Positions 33,618 to 45,600 of a stretch of DNA of 64,000 nucleotides are shown here, piece by piece. Below the pieces are notes generated by a model that saw only the letters and a list, made by a program, of their open reading frames with translations, did no database searches and was not told where the DNA came from. Position numbers and translations under genes: made by a program. Source of the DNA: Erwinia billingiae Eb661 (GTDB lineage Bacteria > Pseudomonadota > Gammaproteobacteria > Enterobacterales > Enterobacteriaceae); NCBI RefSeq assembly GCF_000196615.1, contig NC_014306.1:2418001-2482000 (forward strand), in the 5' to 3' direction. Each line of letters starts with the position of its first letter. Position 1 is the stretch's first letter.

Positions 33618-34352
33618 ATGTTTACGTCAAGGTTAATCGCCATGGGTATCGGGCTGTTGCTCAACAGTACAAATCTGTACGCAACGCTACAGATCAACAC
33701 TACCCGCATTATCATCGCGGGAAACAAAAAAGATGCCAGCGTACGTATTAATAACATCGGGTCAGCGCCTTCTTTGACAAAAGTTTGGCTTAGCGATGCC
33801 GAAACAAAAGGATTAGAGGGAGGCAACGATCGGCTGCCTTTCTTTATCAGCCCACCTGCATCACTGATCGATGCCGGCGAGGCAAAGGTCTTTCGTTTCC
33901 TCAAGTTAGATGACGCTGAAAGCACACTATTGCAGGACAGAGAAACCGTCTTGTGGTTTAACGTCATGGATATTCCGCCCCAGAAAGAAAGTGACCAGGA
34001 TAAAAATGGCATTGAAATGGTTTTCAGAACTATCATCAAATTTTTCTATCGTCCTGCTGGTTTGAAGGGGACACCCATTCAGGCTGCCGAAAACCTCAGT
34101 TTTACCTACGCATCATCAGGTAATAAAACACAGGTTAAGGTGACGAATGATCATCCCTATCATGTGTCGGTAAATAAAGTCTCTTTTGATAATGGCGCAG
34201 TAAAAAAAGAGGGTGAGGCAAGCATGATCGCGCCTTTCAGCACCAAAACATTCACTTTTGATGGCATTAATCCGGGGGTGCGTAACACGATAGAATATCG
34301 CTACATCACCGACCTCGGAGCGACGATAACAATAAATAAACCATTGAAATAA
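33618..34352 (+). CDS. Periplasmic fimbrial chaperone (PapD family)
   Basis: A 244-residue pilus chaperone. I choose ATG 33618 because it gives a good signal peptide (MFTSRLIAMGIGLLLNSTNLYA, cleaved before TLQIN) with AGAGGGAAG upstream; longer starts at 33585 or 33597 would precede it with charged residues. The G1-type motif region (ETVLWFNVMDIPPQKE), the FRTIIKFFYRPAGLKG segment (with the conserved Lys and Arg-type anchor region) and the second Ig domain ending in ITDLGATITINKPLK are all present. It folds and delivers pilin subunits to the usher. It follows the pilin gene and sits 6 bases before the usher gene. Confidence 0.92.
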   Translation: MFTSRLIAMGIGLLLNSTNLYATLQINTTRIIIAGNKKDASVRINNIGSAPSLTKVWLSDAETKGLEGGNDRLPFFISPPASLIDAGEAKVFRFLKLDDAESTLLQDRETVLWFNVMDIPPQKESDQDKNGIEMVFRTIIKFFYRPAGLKGTPIQAAENLSFTYASSGNKTQVKVTNDHPYHVSVNKVSFDNGAVKKEGEASMIAPFSTKTFTFDGINPGVRNTIEYRYITDLGATITINKPLK

Positions 34353-34358
34353 AGTGTT

Positions 34359-36914
34359 ATGAACACAAAAACGCTCGCGATGAAGTTTTCTTTAGCATTG
34401 CTTGGACTGATTATTATCTCTCCAAAGCAAACTTTTGCCACGGACGAGAAACAGGGGGAAGTTATAGAAAAAAAGTCCGAACGCTTTACGTTTAATACTG
34501 ACTTTATGAAACAGTATGATAGTAATGTCGATTTGGATTATTTAACAAAGGAAAAAATAACCCCAGGGATCAACTACGTCGACCTGACGGTTAATGACAG
34601 AAAGCTGGGTGGCGAAAAAATAACATTCGACACTGTCGATGGCCAATTGACTCCCTGCATAACCCGAGAATTGCTGGTTGCGTTTAAGATAGACAGTCAA
34701 TATTACTCTGTTGAAAACATCTTAGACGGTTGTAGAAAGCTGGAATCGTTAATCCCTGGCTCGGTGGTGGTGTTCGAGAAGAGTGAAAGCGCACTGAATA
34801 TCACCATCCCACAAATCTACCTCAATCGCGCTTCCGATGATTATATCAATCCCGCCCTGTGGGACGACGGTGTCAATGCATTAAAAATGTCTGGCAATGC
34901 GAATGTCGCCAGTTATATGGAAAAAGGGAAGAATGCCGTCAACAGTTTATACGTGGGAGCCAGTACAAGCTTCAATCTGGGTTCCTGGCGTTTTAATACA
35001 AATGACAATCTCTATTTTACTAATGGGAAATCCAGTTATAACCGTACGCTGGTACATGGTGATGCCTATGCTGAGACCGCGGTCAGAAGCCTGCAGTCGA
35101 GATTTTTAGTCGGTGATATCTCGACGTCCGGCGAATTTTTCGAGAGCTTAAGTATCAGGGGCGCTTCTCTTAGCACCTGGGACCCCATGCTGCCCATGTC
35201 GATGAGAAACTACCTGCCGTCAGTGCGGGGTATTGCGGACACCAATGCGACGGTCACGTTAGTCCAGAATAATAATGTGATCTATGAAACCAATGTGCCA
35301 CCTGGCGAGTTTGAGCTTCGGGAATTTTACCCTGCAAGTTATGGCGGGGATATCGTGGTCAACATCAAGGAGTCGGATGGTCGCGTCCAAAGCTTCACCG
35401 TACCCTATGCCAATGTCCCTCAGCTTCTCCGCCAGGGGTATCTGCGTTATTCCTCTACTGTCGGGCAGATACAGCTCTCCGGCGTGTCTGCCTCACCAAT
35501 GCTGTTTGAGGGCATGCTCCAGTATGGAATAGCCAGTAATACCACGCTCTACAGTGGTGTACAGCAAACAGATTTCGCATACAAAGCGCTTAAAACCGGC
35601 GTGGCATTCAACACGCCTGTGGGCGCAATCAGCAGCGATATTACCTGGTCATATACCGATTTCAAAGATGGTAAGAAAGAGCATTGCAGCTGGACTTGCA
35701 ACGCAGCCATACAATTAAATTACTCCAAATACGTCAATCAAAGTGATACGGCGATCAATCTGTCATTCCGACGGGCGATGAAAGATGATTATTATACATT
35801 GTCGGACGCGTTATATGAAAAGGAGTTCGAACGTGTAGAACGATCGCGTGACAGAGTCGACGTGACCCTTTCGCAACAGTTACCTGATTACTGGGGAAGC
35901 CTGTATTTAAGTGGGTACATGGGACGAACATGGCATAAAGACGACAGTAATTATAATAAAAGCTACCAGGTTTCATATCGTAATGCCTATCGCAATTTCA
36001 ACTATTCAATTTCCCTGACGCAATATCATGACAGCAAAGGTTATGATGACCGGCAGATTTACGTCAATTTCTCAGTGCCATTACACCGCTCTGCAACAGA
36101 CACCGTGAATCTGGTTGCATCAGGGGGGTACAATTCAAACAGCGCCTCCCTGAGAACCGCGGTAACGGGAACCACCGGCGAGGAAAGAGAAAATAACTTT
36201 AACGCCTATGTAAACACCCGTGAAAAAGTCATCCAGAACAGCGGGGTGAGTTTCTCCCGAAATACCGATCTGGCTGCAACGACGGCGAGTATAAGTAAAA
36301 CATCTCATGCGGTTTCTGCCGCAATCGGCTTATCCAGCGGGGTGATCATTCATTCAGGGGGGGTGAATTACTCTCAGGGGATGGGTGACAGTATTGCCAT
36401 CGTGAATTCTCAAGGTGCTGAAGGTGCAAGGATTTACCCAGATAACCTGGCCAGAATACAAAGCAATGGCTACGGCATTGTCCGTAATCTCATACCCTAT
36501 CAATATAACGAGTTATACCTCGATCCCGAAGGCAGTTCCTTTGAGCTGGAGACAGAAGACGTCCATAAAAAAATCATTCCTACCCGCGGTGCCATTCTGT
36601 TACTTGATATCGAGTCGACAAACGAGCCAATGAAGTTATATCGCATCAGCCACAGCAGTGGACTGAATATACCTTTTGGTACTGCGGTTAAGGACAATGA
36701 AGGTCAGGTTGTAGGCCTGGTGGGACAGGGCGGACGCGTCATGTTACCTCAAAATAATCAAACGTCCCGTTACTCAATCGCATGGCAGAAAGACAAATCC
36801 GTCCATCACTGCAGTTTAACCATTTCGCCAGTCCCGGAATCAGTAAAGACGCCAGAAGGATTATCACACCAGGATGTGCATTGTTTGTCAGAGGGAAATG
36901 AAAATGAAGGCTAA
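34359..36914 (+). CDS. Fimbrial outer-membrane usher
   Basis: An 851-residue PapC/FimD-family usher. After a signal peptide (...LALLGLIIISPKQTFA) comes the N-terminal periplasmic domain (FNTDFMKQYDSNVDLDYL, with TPGINYVDLTVND). The 24-strand barrel follows with RFLVGDISTSGEFFESLSIRGASLSTWDPMLP and the plug domain (VRGIADTNATVTLVQNNNVIYETNVPPGEFELREFYPAS). The C-terminal domains end with a Cys pair (HHCSLTISPVPE and VHCLSEG). It secretes and assembles the fimbria across the outer membrane. It overlaps the tip-adhesin gene by 11 bases. ATG 34359 is weakly supported; ATG 34380 is an alternative with a shorter signal peptide. Confidence 0.95.
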   Translation: MNTKTLAMKFSLALLGLIIISPKQTFATDEKQGEVIEKKSERFTFNTDFMKQYDSNVDLDYLTKEKITPGINYVDLTVNDRKLGGEKITFDTVDGQLTPCITRELLVAFKIDSQYYSVENILDGCRKLESLIPGSVVVFEKSESALNITIPQIYLNRASDDYINPALWDDGVNALKMSGNANVASYMEKGKNAVNSLYVGASTSFNLGSWRFNTNDNLYFTNGKSSYNRTLVHGDAYAETAVRSLQSRFLVGDISTSGEFFESLSIRGASLSTWDPMLPMSMRNYLPSVRGIADTNATVTLVQNNNVIYETNVPPGEFELREFYPASYGGDIVVNIKESDGRVQSFTVPYANVPQLLRQGYLRYSSTVGQIQLSGVSASPMLFEGMLQYGIASNTTLYSGVQQTDFAYKALKTGVAFNTPVGAISSDITWSYTDFKDGKKEHCSWTCNAAIQLNYSKYVNQSDTAINLSFRRAMKDDYYTLSDALYEKEFERVERSRDRVDVTLSQQLPDYWGSLYLSGYMGRTWHKDDSNYNKSYQVSYRNAYRNFNYSISLTQYHDSKGYDDRQIYVNFSVPLHRSATDTVNLVASGGYNSNSASLRTAVTGTTGEERENNFNAYVNTREKVIQNSGVSFSRNTDLAATTASISKTSHAVSAAIGLSSGVIIHSGGVNYSQGMGDSIAIVNSQGAEGARIYPDNLARIQSNGYGIVRNLIPYQYNELYLDPEGSSFELETEDVHKKIIPTRGAILLLDIESTNEPMKLYRISHSSGLNIPFGTAVKDNEGQVVGLVGQGGRVMLPQNNQTSRYSIAWQKDKSVHHCSLTISPVPESVKTPEGLSHQDVHCLSEGNENEG

Positions 36915-37899
36915 ATCGACGATATTACTGTTTTCATCCTGTCTTGCGCTCGTAATTCAGTTTGTTCTTGCAACACCCGCGCATGCCGCAAAGTGCACTA
37001 TCACTTCAGGAGGAGTGATAAATCTTAACATCGGTGAATCAATCACCTTGAATCCCTCTAAATCAACATCGCCGACGGAAACGGTGCTTTACTCACGCCA
37101 TTTTCCTGTTTCAGCCATTTCATACACCTGTGAAAACGGCGCGACGGTTAACTGGCAATCAGCATACTCAAGGTCTTATGCCAAAAGTGTTTATTCAAAC
37201 ATTTATATTACAGAAGTGGCTGGTATCGGCATAAGAATGAAGTGGCCAGCATCCTTTTCAGACGCTTATTATGTTCCCGGTAAGTCATTGAACTGCATAG
37301 AAGTCTGCACCATTCCAGCGGACAACGTATTGGTTGAATTGGTGCATATTGGTTCTGTTGCAGAAGGGGAACACATTATTTCTGCAGGAGAAATTGCCAA
37401 AGCCTATATCCCCACCGACAGCGGCGAAGTGGCGCTGATGCATGTCAACTTGGGTTCAAATATTGTCATTAAACCGAAGAGCTGTGCGGTCGTCCCCTCA
37501 TCTACCTTTATTAATCTGGGCACCTATGATTCTGCCTATTTTTCGAAATCTACTAAGCAAGGCGAAGAAGTGAAATGGAACTTTCATGTTAGTTGTCCAA
37601 CGGCATCATCAATCGGATTAACCTTCAATTCTGATAATTATTTGTTTGGTGCTGAAACCGGTGAAATTGGCGTTATCAGCGGTGAGGGGTACGCTAAAAA
37701 TGTTTCAGTCAAGGTGAAAATAAATAGAATTGGTTCAGTGTATTCATATGTCAATATGGGGTCTAAATACTCATTCAAATCTGTTATTGAAAAGAACATT
37801 AATATGTCTGCGCACTTATACGTCAAAGATTCAGAAAGAGCCAACATCACGCCAGGTAAAGTCTCGGGCACGTTACTTTACACCATTAGCATTGATTAA
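36904..37899 (+). CDS. Fimbrial tip adhesin (two-domain minor subunit)
   Basis: A 331-residue secreted protein from ATG 36904 (GAGGGA about 7 bases upstream), with signal peptide MKAKSTILLFSSCLALVIQFVLATPAHA. It is about twice pilin length. A unique N-terminal domain contains several Cys (AKCTITSGG, YTCENG, LNCIEVC); after IKPKSCAVVPSSTFINLGTYDSAYF the C-terminal half looks pilin-like (VSCPTASSIGLTFNSD) and ends SGTLLYTISID. This layout is that of a tip adhesin: receptor-binding lectin domain plus pilin domain. Receptor unknown; I recognise no named adhesin. It ends 35 bases before the TpsB gene. Confidence 0.8.
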   Translation: MKAKSTILLFSSCLALVIQFVLATPAHAAKCTITSGGVINLNIGESITLNPSKSTSPTETVLYSRHFPVSAISYTCENGATVNWQSAYSRSYAKSVYSNIYITEVAGIGIRMKWPASFSDAYYVPGKSLNCIEVCTIPADNVLVELVHIGSVAEGEHIISAGEIAKAYIPTDSGEVALMHVNLGSNIVIKPKSCAVVPSSTFINLGTYDSAYFSKSTKQGEEVKWNFHVSCPTASSIGLTFNSDNYLFGAETGEIGVISGEGYAKNVSVKVKINRIGSVYSYVNMGSKYSFKSVIEKNINMSAHLYVKDSERANITPGKVSGTLLYTISID

Positions 37900-37934
37900 A
37901 TCCCAACACTTAAATTTTAAATGGCTTAAATACC

Positions 37935-39665
37935 ATGTTTACTAAAAAAATAACCTTAATAATTTTATGCGCGATGACCCTGTTCCTTTTCCAGTGTCAT
38001 TCCTATGCGGCATCCCTCGCCGAACGTGATATCGATCAATTTTTACGTGAACAGAACGTCACTGAAAGCCAGGATGCAATTGAAGACGAGAAGAAAATTC
38101 AGTCCGCGCAAGAGGAGAACCGCCAACAGACAGCAAACGATCGGGTGGCAGATAAAAATGCTGGCCCAAAATATCTTATTTCAAAAATAGAAGTCACCAA
38201 TGATGATCTCTTCGCCACGTCGAAAGAAAGAAATCAGATTATCTCATCATATCAAGGTACGAAGATGGGAAGGGCGGATATTATAAAGCTAATCCGCGAA
38301 TTAACCAATTTCTATATCGGAAAGGGGTATTCAACGTCTCTGGTCAGCCTGGAGAGAACCAATCTCAACAGTGGCATTCTCAAACTCACCGTGCTCTGGG
38401 GCAAGATCGAAAGCATCACCATAAACGGTAAAAGTGATTATGGCTGGAGGGACCGCCTACAGCTCTTTGCCGCGGTCCCTGTTGCCCAGGACGGCAAACT
38501 CAACATACAAGAGCTGGATCAAGGGCTGGAAAATATGTTGAAGGTATCGCCAAAAACCGCCATTAAAGTCAATGCAACTGAGAAGCCCGGCTATTCCGTT
38601 GTCGATTATAGCGATTTGGACGTTCGCTATTTTTCATTTGGCGCCGGGTTAAATAATTCCGGTACAGAGCCTCAAGGCGATCACCAATACTATCTGACGG
38701 CAACAGGCAGAAATATTCTTGGCGTAAATGACTCCTTATCCGGCAGGTACTCCTGGTACAACATGAAGGATGATAAAGAGCATCAGTATACGGCTTATGG
38801 TTCACTCAACCTGCCGTATCGCTACTGGAATCTCGATTTAAGCTATCTGTATTCGAATTATGAAAACTATGTCGGGGGTACCTATGGTCGTTACCATGGT
38901 GAGGGCACCTCACGCCGCTTATCAGCCAAAGTGAGTCGGCTGATTGGGCGCGATGCCAGCGGTAAATTTAGCGCCTGGGCGAAAGTTGAGAAGCGCTACA
39001 GCACTAACTTCATTGAAAATTACAAAATAGCGGTCAGTTCAAAAAACTACAGCAACGTTTCTACCGGCATTAACTATGTCGGAAACGTGCTTGACGGTTG
39101 GTTCTATGGCGATTTGTCGGTGGTGGCCGGCACCCCGTGGTTTAACGCGAGCTGGACAGACGATCCGGACCTTAAAGGCTATGACATCGATTTTGTGAAA
39201 TACGTCGGCTATATGACATGGAAGAAAAATATTGCCAGCATCAAACGTATCGGCTTGCAGTATGAAGGCACGACAACATTCCAGTACACCAATGATACCG
39301 TGGTCAGCAGCGAGCAGATAACGGTAGGGGATGAATATTCGGTCAGGGGCTTTAAAAATGACTACATCCGCGCGGCATCAGGTGCTGTGCTATCCAATAA
39401 CATTAATTTCCCTGTTGCTATTAATGCCTACTCTTTTAATACCCTGACGCCTTTTGTTGGTTACGATATTTCTGTGGCGAAAGATAATTGTGACACCAGG
39501 TGTAATACTCAAACCCTTTCAGGTGCAGCTGTCGGTATCAAAGTTTCAAACAACCATTTCTCTGCAGCATTAACATCCGCATGGCCAGTCAGTATACCTG
39601 ACGATTTGAAGAGAAATAAAATCGACAGAAACGTTGTTTATTACAATATGAACGTTAATTTTTAA
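37935..39665 (+). CDS. Two-partner secretion outer-membrane transporter (TpsB, ShlB/FhaC family)
   Basis: A 576-residue TpsB transporter. A signal peptide (to about residue 25, ...CHSYAASL) is followed by a Gln/Glu-rich helix, then POTRA domains (KYLISKIEVTNDD; RADIIKLIRELTNFYIGKGYSTSLVSLERTNLNSGILKLTVLWGKIESI). A 16-strand barrel carries the conserved loop-6 motif VRGF in DEYSVRGFKNDYIRAASG. It secretes the TpsA protein encoded 21 bases downstream. A Cys pair near residue 515 (NCDTRCNTQ) lies in a predicted loop. Its start is 35 bases after the fimbrial adhesin, so it seems to belong to the same transcription unit. Confidence 0.93.
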   Translation: MFTKKITLIILCAMTLFLFQCHSYAASLAERDIDQFLREQNVTESQDAIEDEKKIQSAQEENRQQTANDRVADKNAGPKYLISKIEVTNDDLFATSKERNQIISSYQGTKMGRADIIKLIRELTNFYIGKGYSTSLVSLERTNLNSGILKLTVLWGKIESITINGKSDYGWRDRLQLFAAVPVAQDGKLNIQELDQGLENMLKVSPKTAIKVNATEKPGYSVVDYSDLDVRYFSFGAGLNNSGTEPQGDHQYYLTATGRNILGVNDSLSGRYSWYNMKDDKEHQYTAYGSLNLPYRYWNLDLSYLYSNYENYVGGTYGRYHGEGTSRRLSAKVSRLIGRDASGKFSAWAKVEKRYSTNFIENYKIAVSSKNYSNVSTGINYVGNVLDGWFYGDLSVVAGTPWFNASWTDDPDLKGYDIDFVKYVGYMTWKKNIASIKRIGLQYEGTTTFQYTNDTVVSSEQITVGDEYSVRGFKNDYIRAASGAVLSNNINFPVAINAYSFNTLTPFVGYDISVAKDNCDTRCNTQTLSGAAVGIKVSNNHFSAALTSAWPVSIPDDLKRNKIDRNVVYYNMNVNF

Positions 39666-39686
39666 TACATATGGAGCGTGTACATC

Positions 39687-42600
39687 ATGAAAAGCAATGC
39701 CAAAAAAAAGTCCTACAGAACGGCCAGAAAATTCAAATTAAGCCCGGTATTTATCAGCTTAATGGGGCTTCTCCCTTTATCTCAGAGTTACGCGGGTAAC
39801 ATTGTCGTTGATCCAACGCAAATTAATGGTCCCGGTATTAATGCAACCGCCAACGGTATACCCTTGATCGACATCGCTGATCCTAACAACAAGGGGATTT
39901 CACATAACAAATTCACTGAGTTCAATGCCAGTAACCCCGGTGTGGTGTTCAATAACAGCATGACCGATGGGGTGAGTCAGATTGGAGGCTATGCGCTTAA
40001 GAACAGTAACCTGAGTAAAGAGTCCTCTGCCATTATTACCGAAGTCACCGGCTCGAAATCGTCCCATCTCCAGGGCACGTTGGAGGTTTTAGGCAGCAAA
40101 GCGGATTTAATCATCGCTAATGAAAATGGCATTGTGGTGAATGGCATATCGACCATCAACAGCCAATCTCTCACCTTGTCGACGGGTAAAGCACAGCAGC
40201 AAGATGATGGCCATTACCTCCTTTCTGTTGATAAGGGCAACGTGCTGATTGATTCGGCTGGCGTCTCAACCGAGGGGCTGGACTACTTCGATATTGTCAG
40301 CCGAAGCGCCACCCTGCAGGGCAGTATATCCGGCCCGGCGGCAATAAAGGTGTTGACCGGTAATAACGACTATGACCCGTCGAGCCGTGAGCATGCTGTT
40401 CGCGCAGCGAAGGGCGAAAACACGCCAGCTATCGCCATCTCGGGTTCAAGCGTGGGCTCCATGTACGGCAGCAGGATACAGCTGATCAGTACCGAGAGCG
40501 GTGCGGGGGTGAAACATGACGGCAGTATCATCAGTGCCAGCGATATTGAAATCTCAGCCTCGGGCGATATTTCTCTGGCCGCACTGAAATCTGAGCGAGA
40601 TATTACCGTGACAGGTGAAAATATCTCCACCACGTCTTCGGGCAGCATTGGCGGTTTCAATGCAGAAAGAGACATCTTTATATCCGCACTGAATAAGCTC
40701 AATGTCGGTGCGGATATGGTGTCAAATAGCGGGATAATCAGAATCGTCGCTGATTCACTTTTGCAAAAGGCAGCGAAAATTCAGTCTAAAGGCCTGCGTA
40801 CCGATATCACTTCCATTGATATTAATCTGAACGGCGATTACACGCTCACTGGCCAAATCCAGGTACTGGACAGCAATAATAACATTATCAGCAATGCGGT
40901 TATTACCCTGCAGGATGGCAGTTATGTCGTCACGGTAAAGGGTAATAAGGTCGCTTATTCTACGATTGTCTCCGATGTCGCCCTGAACGCCAAAAACGGC
41001 AACGTCAACATCAATGCCAAAGGCGTAAGCAATCAGGGGGGAAGCCTGAGTGCAGACGTCGGGAAGCTGACCTTCAACGTACAGGATGTCATTTCCAGTA
41101 ACGGCATTATCCAGTCAACCGGCAATCTGGTGCTGGTCTCCAACTCGCTGTTAAACAACGGACTGGCGTACAGTTCGGCTGCGGTCAGTATCAATGTCAA
41201 CGATTTGACTAACGCGGGCGCGATTAAGGGTAAAAAGCGGGTGTCACTGACCAGCGCTAACTCAGTGAACAATTCTGGTTTGATCGCGAGTGATACTGCT
41301 ATTGATATCACCGCTACAGACAGTATTAACCAGGGCAAGATTCACGCCGCCGACACCATCAATTTCAACCTTAAAAAATCACTTTCCAACAAGGGGGCCG
41401 GTGAAATCATCAGCGACAATGACATTGTGGTGAATACCCTCGATAACACGGTCGTTGCGGTGAAAAATGAGGGCGCCGCCCAGATACAGGCAAACAACCT
41501 CACTCTCAATGGCAGCAGTACGCTGGATAATACCGACCAGGCGCAGATTTTGATCGCCGACCGCTTAAGCATGAGTCGCCTGCAGGCGCTATCGAACGGT
41601 GGGCTGATTCAGGCCGCATATATCACCTTAACCGGCAATGAGAAACTGAGTAATGACGGGCAGTTAATCGCGACCGATACGCTCTTGATCGTGTCAAAGT
41701 CCGTCATGAACAGCAGTACGTTGCAGGCTGAGAACACGCTCACCCTCACAACGGGCACTCTGGATAATAGCGGAACGGTGCAATCAAAGGGTGGCATGAC
41801 GGTTAGTGCTGCCAGCCTGACAAACAAGGAGGGTGCTACTATTGCTGCAAGCAACGATCTCAACCTCAACCTTAGCTCAGCGCTGGAAAATGATGCTTCC
41901 AACATCATGGCAGGCGGCACGCTGAATATTATCGGGAATGCCAACGAGAAAACGTTAAATATCAGCAATTCTAATGGCGCTGAAATCAGTGCCGCTGCGT
42001 TGATTATTGAAAACGTTGCAAACCTGATCAACAGCTCAAGCGTTATCGGCAGTACCGCTAATCTGATAATCAAAAATGTTGAGTCGATCAAAAACAGTCT
42101 CGATGAAGCCAAGATTCAGGGCAGGGACGTTGTCATTTCAGATGTGAGCAACATCACTAATGCAGGATTGATTTTTGCAAATGACAAGCTGGCGTTAAAT
42201 AACATTAAAAGCCTGGATAACACGTCAAAAATTTCCGCAGAAGATACCATATCTACTGACTCCATTAATACGATTAATAACTCCGGAACGGTTTCCAGTG
42301 GCAGCAGCGTAACGATTTCGAACAGCGGTGAGTTAATCAACAGCGGTGAAATTACCTCTGGAAATGTTAAGATTGATAACATCAATACCCTCGATAATAC
42401 ATATTCTATCGCCGCTGAGTCGGATCTTGAATTTAAACAGGTCAACAAATTAACCAACAGTGGCTTACTCTATTCCGCTAAAAATATCACTCTTCAGGAC
42501 CTCATTGATTTAATCAATTCAAGTGACAGCAAATCGGGTAGTGAAGCACAAATAATTGCCGATGCAGGCATGGTGATAAAAAACATCACTAACCTGATCA

Positions 42601-45600
42601 ATGCCGGTGACACAGCCGTTATTAATAGCTTTGGCCTGCTTAACATTGTTGATGTGGCAAATATTGCTAACAGCAAACGCGCGATCATCAGTGGTGATAT
42701 GGGACTGGTATTAGATAAAATTGGCACCCTCCTCAATAGCGCTGCTGCCAGCGTGATCAGCCAGAATGGTACAGTCACCGTCAGTGCGAAAAGCATAGAG
42801 AACACCGGAAGTTATTATGAGGATGTTTACAATGATGAAGGCAAGCTGGTAGACCAGATAGATGAGACGTCTATTTTCTATGCTATGGATGACTTAACGG
42901 TAACTGCCGACAAAATTATTAACAGTGATGAAGCGTATCTGTTCAGTGAAAATGGCAGTATTGATGTAACCACCGGTCGGTTAATTAACGATAATGCGGT
43001 GATTTCAGCCGCCAATGCCCTTAATGTTCACGTGGACAAAGGCACGGTGACGAACTCAGCGGGGACCATGACTGCTGATAAGATCGCGATTACCGCAGAT
43101 TTGTTAGAGAACAAAGATGATGGTTCACTCTATGCCAAAACCCTCAATCATTTTATTGTTAACAGATTGGACCATAGTGATGGGCGAATTTCTTCGTCGA
43201 AAGACATCATTATAGATATTAAAGATGACTTCGCTTTCGGCAACAGAAGCATCCTCGCAAATGACAATATCACTATAAACTCTGCGGGAAATATCACCAA
43301 TGATAAAAATGAAGAGAATTATGCCAGCTTCATTCTTCATGCTAAAAAAGACTTTATCAATTACAGTGGCGGTTCGTTAGTAACCGCAAAGAATCTGATT
43401 ATCACAGCAAAAAACTTTATTAATGAGAGCAACACGCTGCTTTGGTCTCTTGGCGATCTCGCAGTTAATGTCGGCGCTGGCGATTTTACAAATCACTCCG
43501 AAGGCAATATTTACAGCAATAAATCGATGTCATTGATAGCCCTGAACCTGTTCAATTATGCTGGTCACATTCAATCTGGTGGCGATTTGTTAATTGATGC
43601 TAACGAGTTGATAAATAGAAGCTCCTATAATGAGGTTAAGTGGTCGTTAGGGCAAAGTAATGAACTTTCTGGTATGCATCAATACAAAACCTCAAAGATT
43701 TATGTCAACGAAGACTATGTCTTTATGACGTTACCCACCTGGCAATCAGATATCTACATCGACCAGAAAGCGGCAATCAAGTCCGGGAGAGATTTGAAAA
43801 TAAACAGTCGCGGGGTTTTCAGTAATCCAAAAGTGACCAATACCGGCGGTTTACTTGCAGCCTCGCAGGATGTTTTTATTAACGGCGATCTTTATAATGA
43901 ACCAGAATATGCGTCCATGTCGCTATTTGAATATATGAACACGCCGTTCAACGTTATATTACAACATGACTATTACAAAGCGATTTCGACTAAACACCAG
44001 AAAGTGCAATTCTCTACATTGTACGCCATGCTGGACTATGTTTTCGGAGAAGGTAAATCACCTTCAACGCTGGATGTTTCAAAGGGTTTTCACTCCAGCC
44101 TTATCAATGTCTCTAAATCAAGCAACCCGTTTGAAGAAGTCATGACCCGCCTGTTTGGCGAAACCTGGAGGAATAAATCCTGGGATGAGATGCAAACCTT
44201 GTGGTCTTCTGCCATCTCTTCACAGGACCAACTGATCAAACAGCAGATGGTGTATTTCTTACCGATGGATCAGGGCGCGATTACAGCGGGCAGGAACTTC
44301 ACCCATACCGGCGGTTCATTCAATAATGGCATAAGTGACGATATCGTCAAAACCAATACCGTTGTAGATGTTGAGGTGGGTGATAAAACAGTTCAAGCAC
44401 TTGAATCCAATGCTCAAATCCTCGTGAATCAGAAGGTGTTGGCTGAGATTTTCATGGGTATCAGTACCTTACCGACGGTTGGCGAGCTTAACCGTATTCC
44501 GGGCATGTTTACGCATTCGACCGCGTTTAAAAAATATATTTCCACGGGCAGTGTCACCGGGACAGTGGATGCCACCACTGCCGTGGGAGACCACACCCTG
44601 ACGATCATCCCTTTGTATGAGACAACCCTGACGATGATTGATAAGAGTTCGCTTTACGGCTCTGATTACTTCTTCAAACAGATTAACTATACCTCCGATA
44701 AGCCGGTAACCGTGGTCGGTGATAGTTACTATCTCACCGAATTGATCAATCGCCAGATTGAAACGACATTGGGTTCATTCTTCAGTTACCGCAACAGCCT
44801 TGCCGGGACTGAACTGGTTAAACATCTGATGGATAATGCTGCACTGGTTGCCGACGCTATGGGATTAGAAGTTGGTGTGGCGTTGACTGAAGATCAGCGT
44901 AAGAATATTGATGAAGATATTATTTGGTATGTCGAGCAGCAGGTTGACGACTATATGGTACTGGTACCGACCATCTATTTATCTAAAACCACGCAGAAGC
45001 AGCTCAACGAAGGCGTTCCAAGTTCCGTGGTGCATGCAAACCAGGACATCAATATCGATGCCAGCTCAATAACCAGCGTTAACGGGCTTATTTCCGCAGG
45101 AAAGGATGCAAATCTATCCTCTGAAGGCGATATTTCCATTGCCTCTAGTGATGTGGCAGGCGGCATTGCAGCGGGTGGTAACCTGGCTATTACCTCTGAG
45201 GAAGGGGACATCAACGTTAGCGGTTCCTACCTGCGCAGTGGTGAGGATATGAGTATCACGGCTGAAAAGGGCGATACGACCTTTACCGCCAGTATTGGCA
45301 CCAAATATGATGGGAATAAAAAGCTTCACACTATTGATGACAGTATTCAGGCAGGCGGTAATCTGAAAGTCACCGGCGAAAACGTCATTTTCAACGCGAC
45401 CGATGCGGTCGCCGGTGGCGATGCGGAAATCACCGCGACGACGGGCGACGTTGAGTTCAATGCACTTAGCGAGATTGTCTCTGAACGCAGCATCGATTAC
45501 AGCAATGACGGTTTGTTCTCCGATACCTCCGTCGATAAGCAGAGTATTACCGCCACGGCCGTCACCAGCAGCGTTACGTCCGGGGGGAATCTGAAGGTGA

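Noticed and set aside
40500..43600. Periodic sequence that might be read as a CRISPR-like or satellite repeat array
   Set aside because: The periodicity is at protein level (beta-helix repeats of TpsA); DNA repeats are degenerate, without constant repeat length or spacers.
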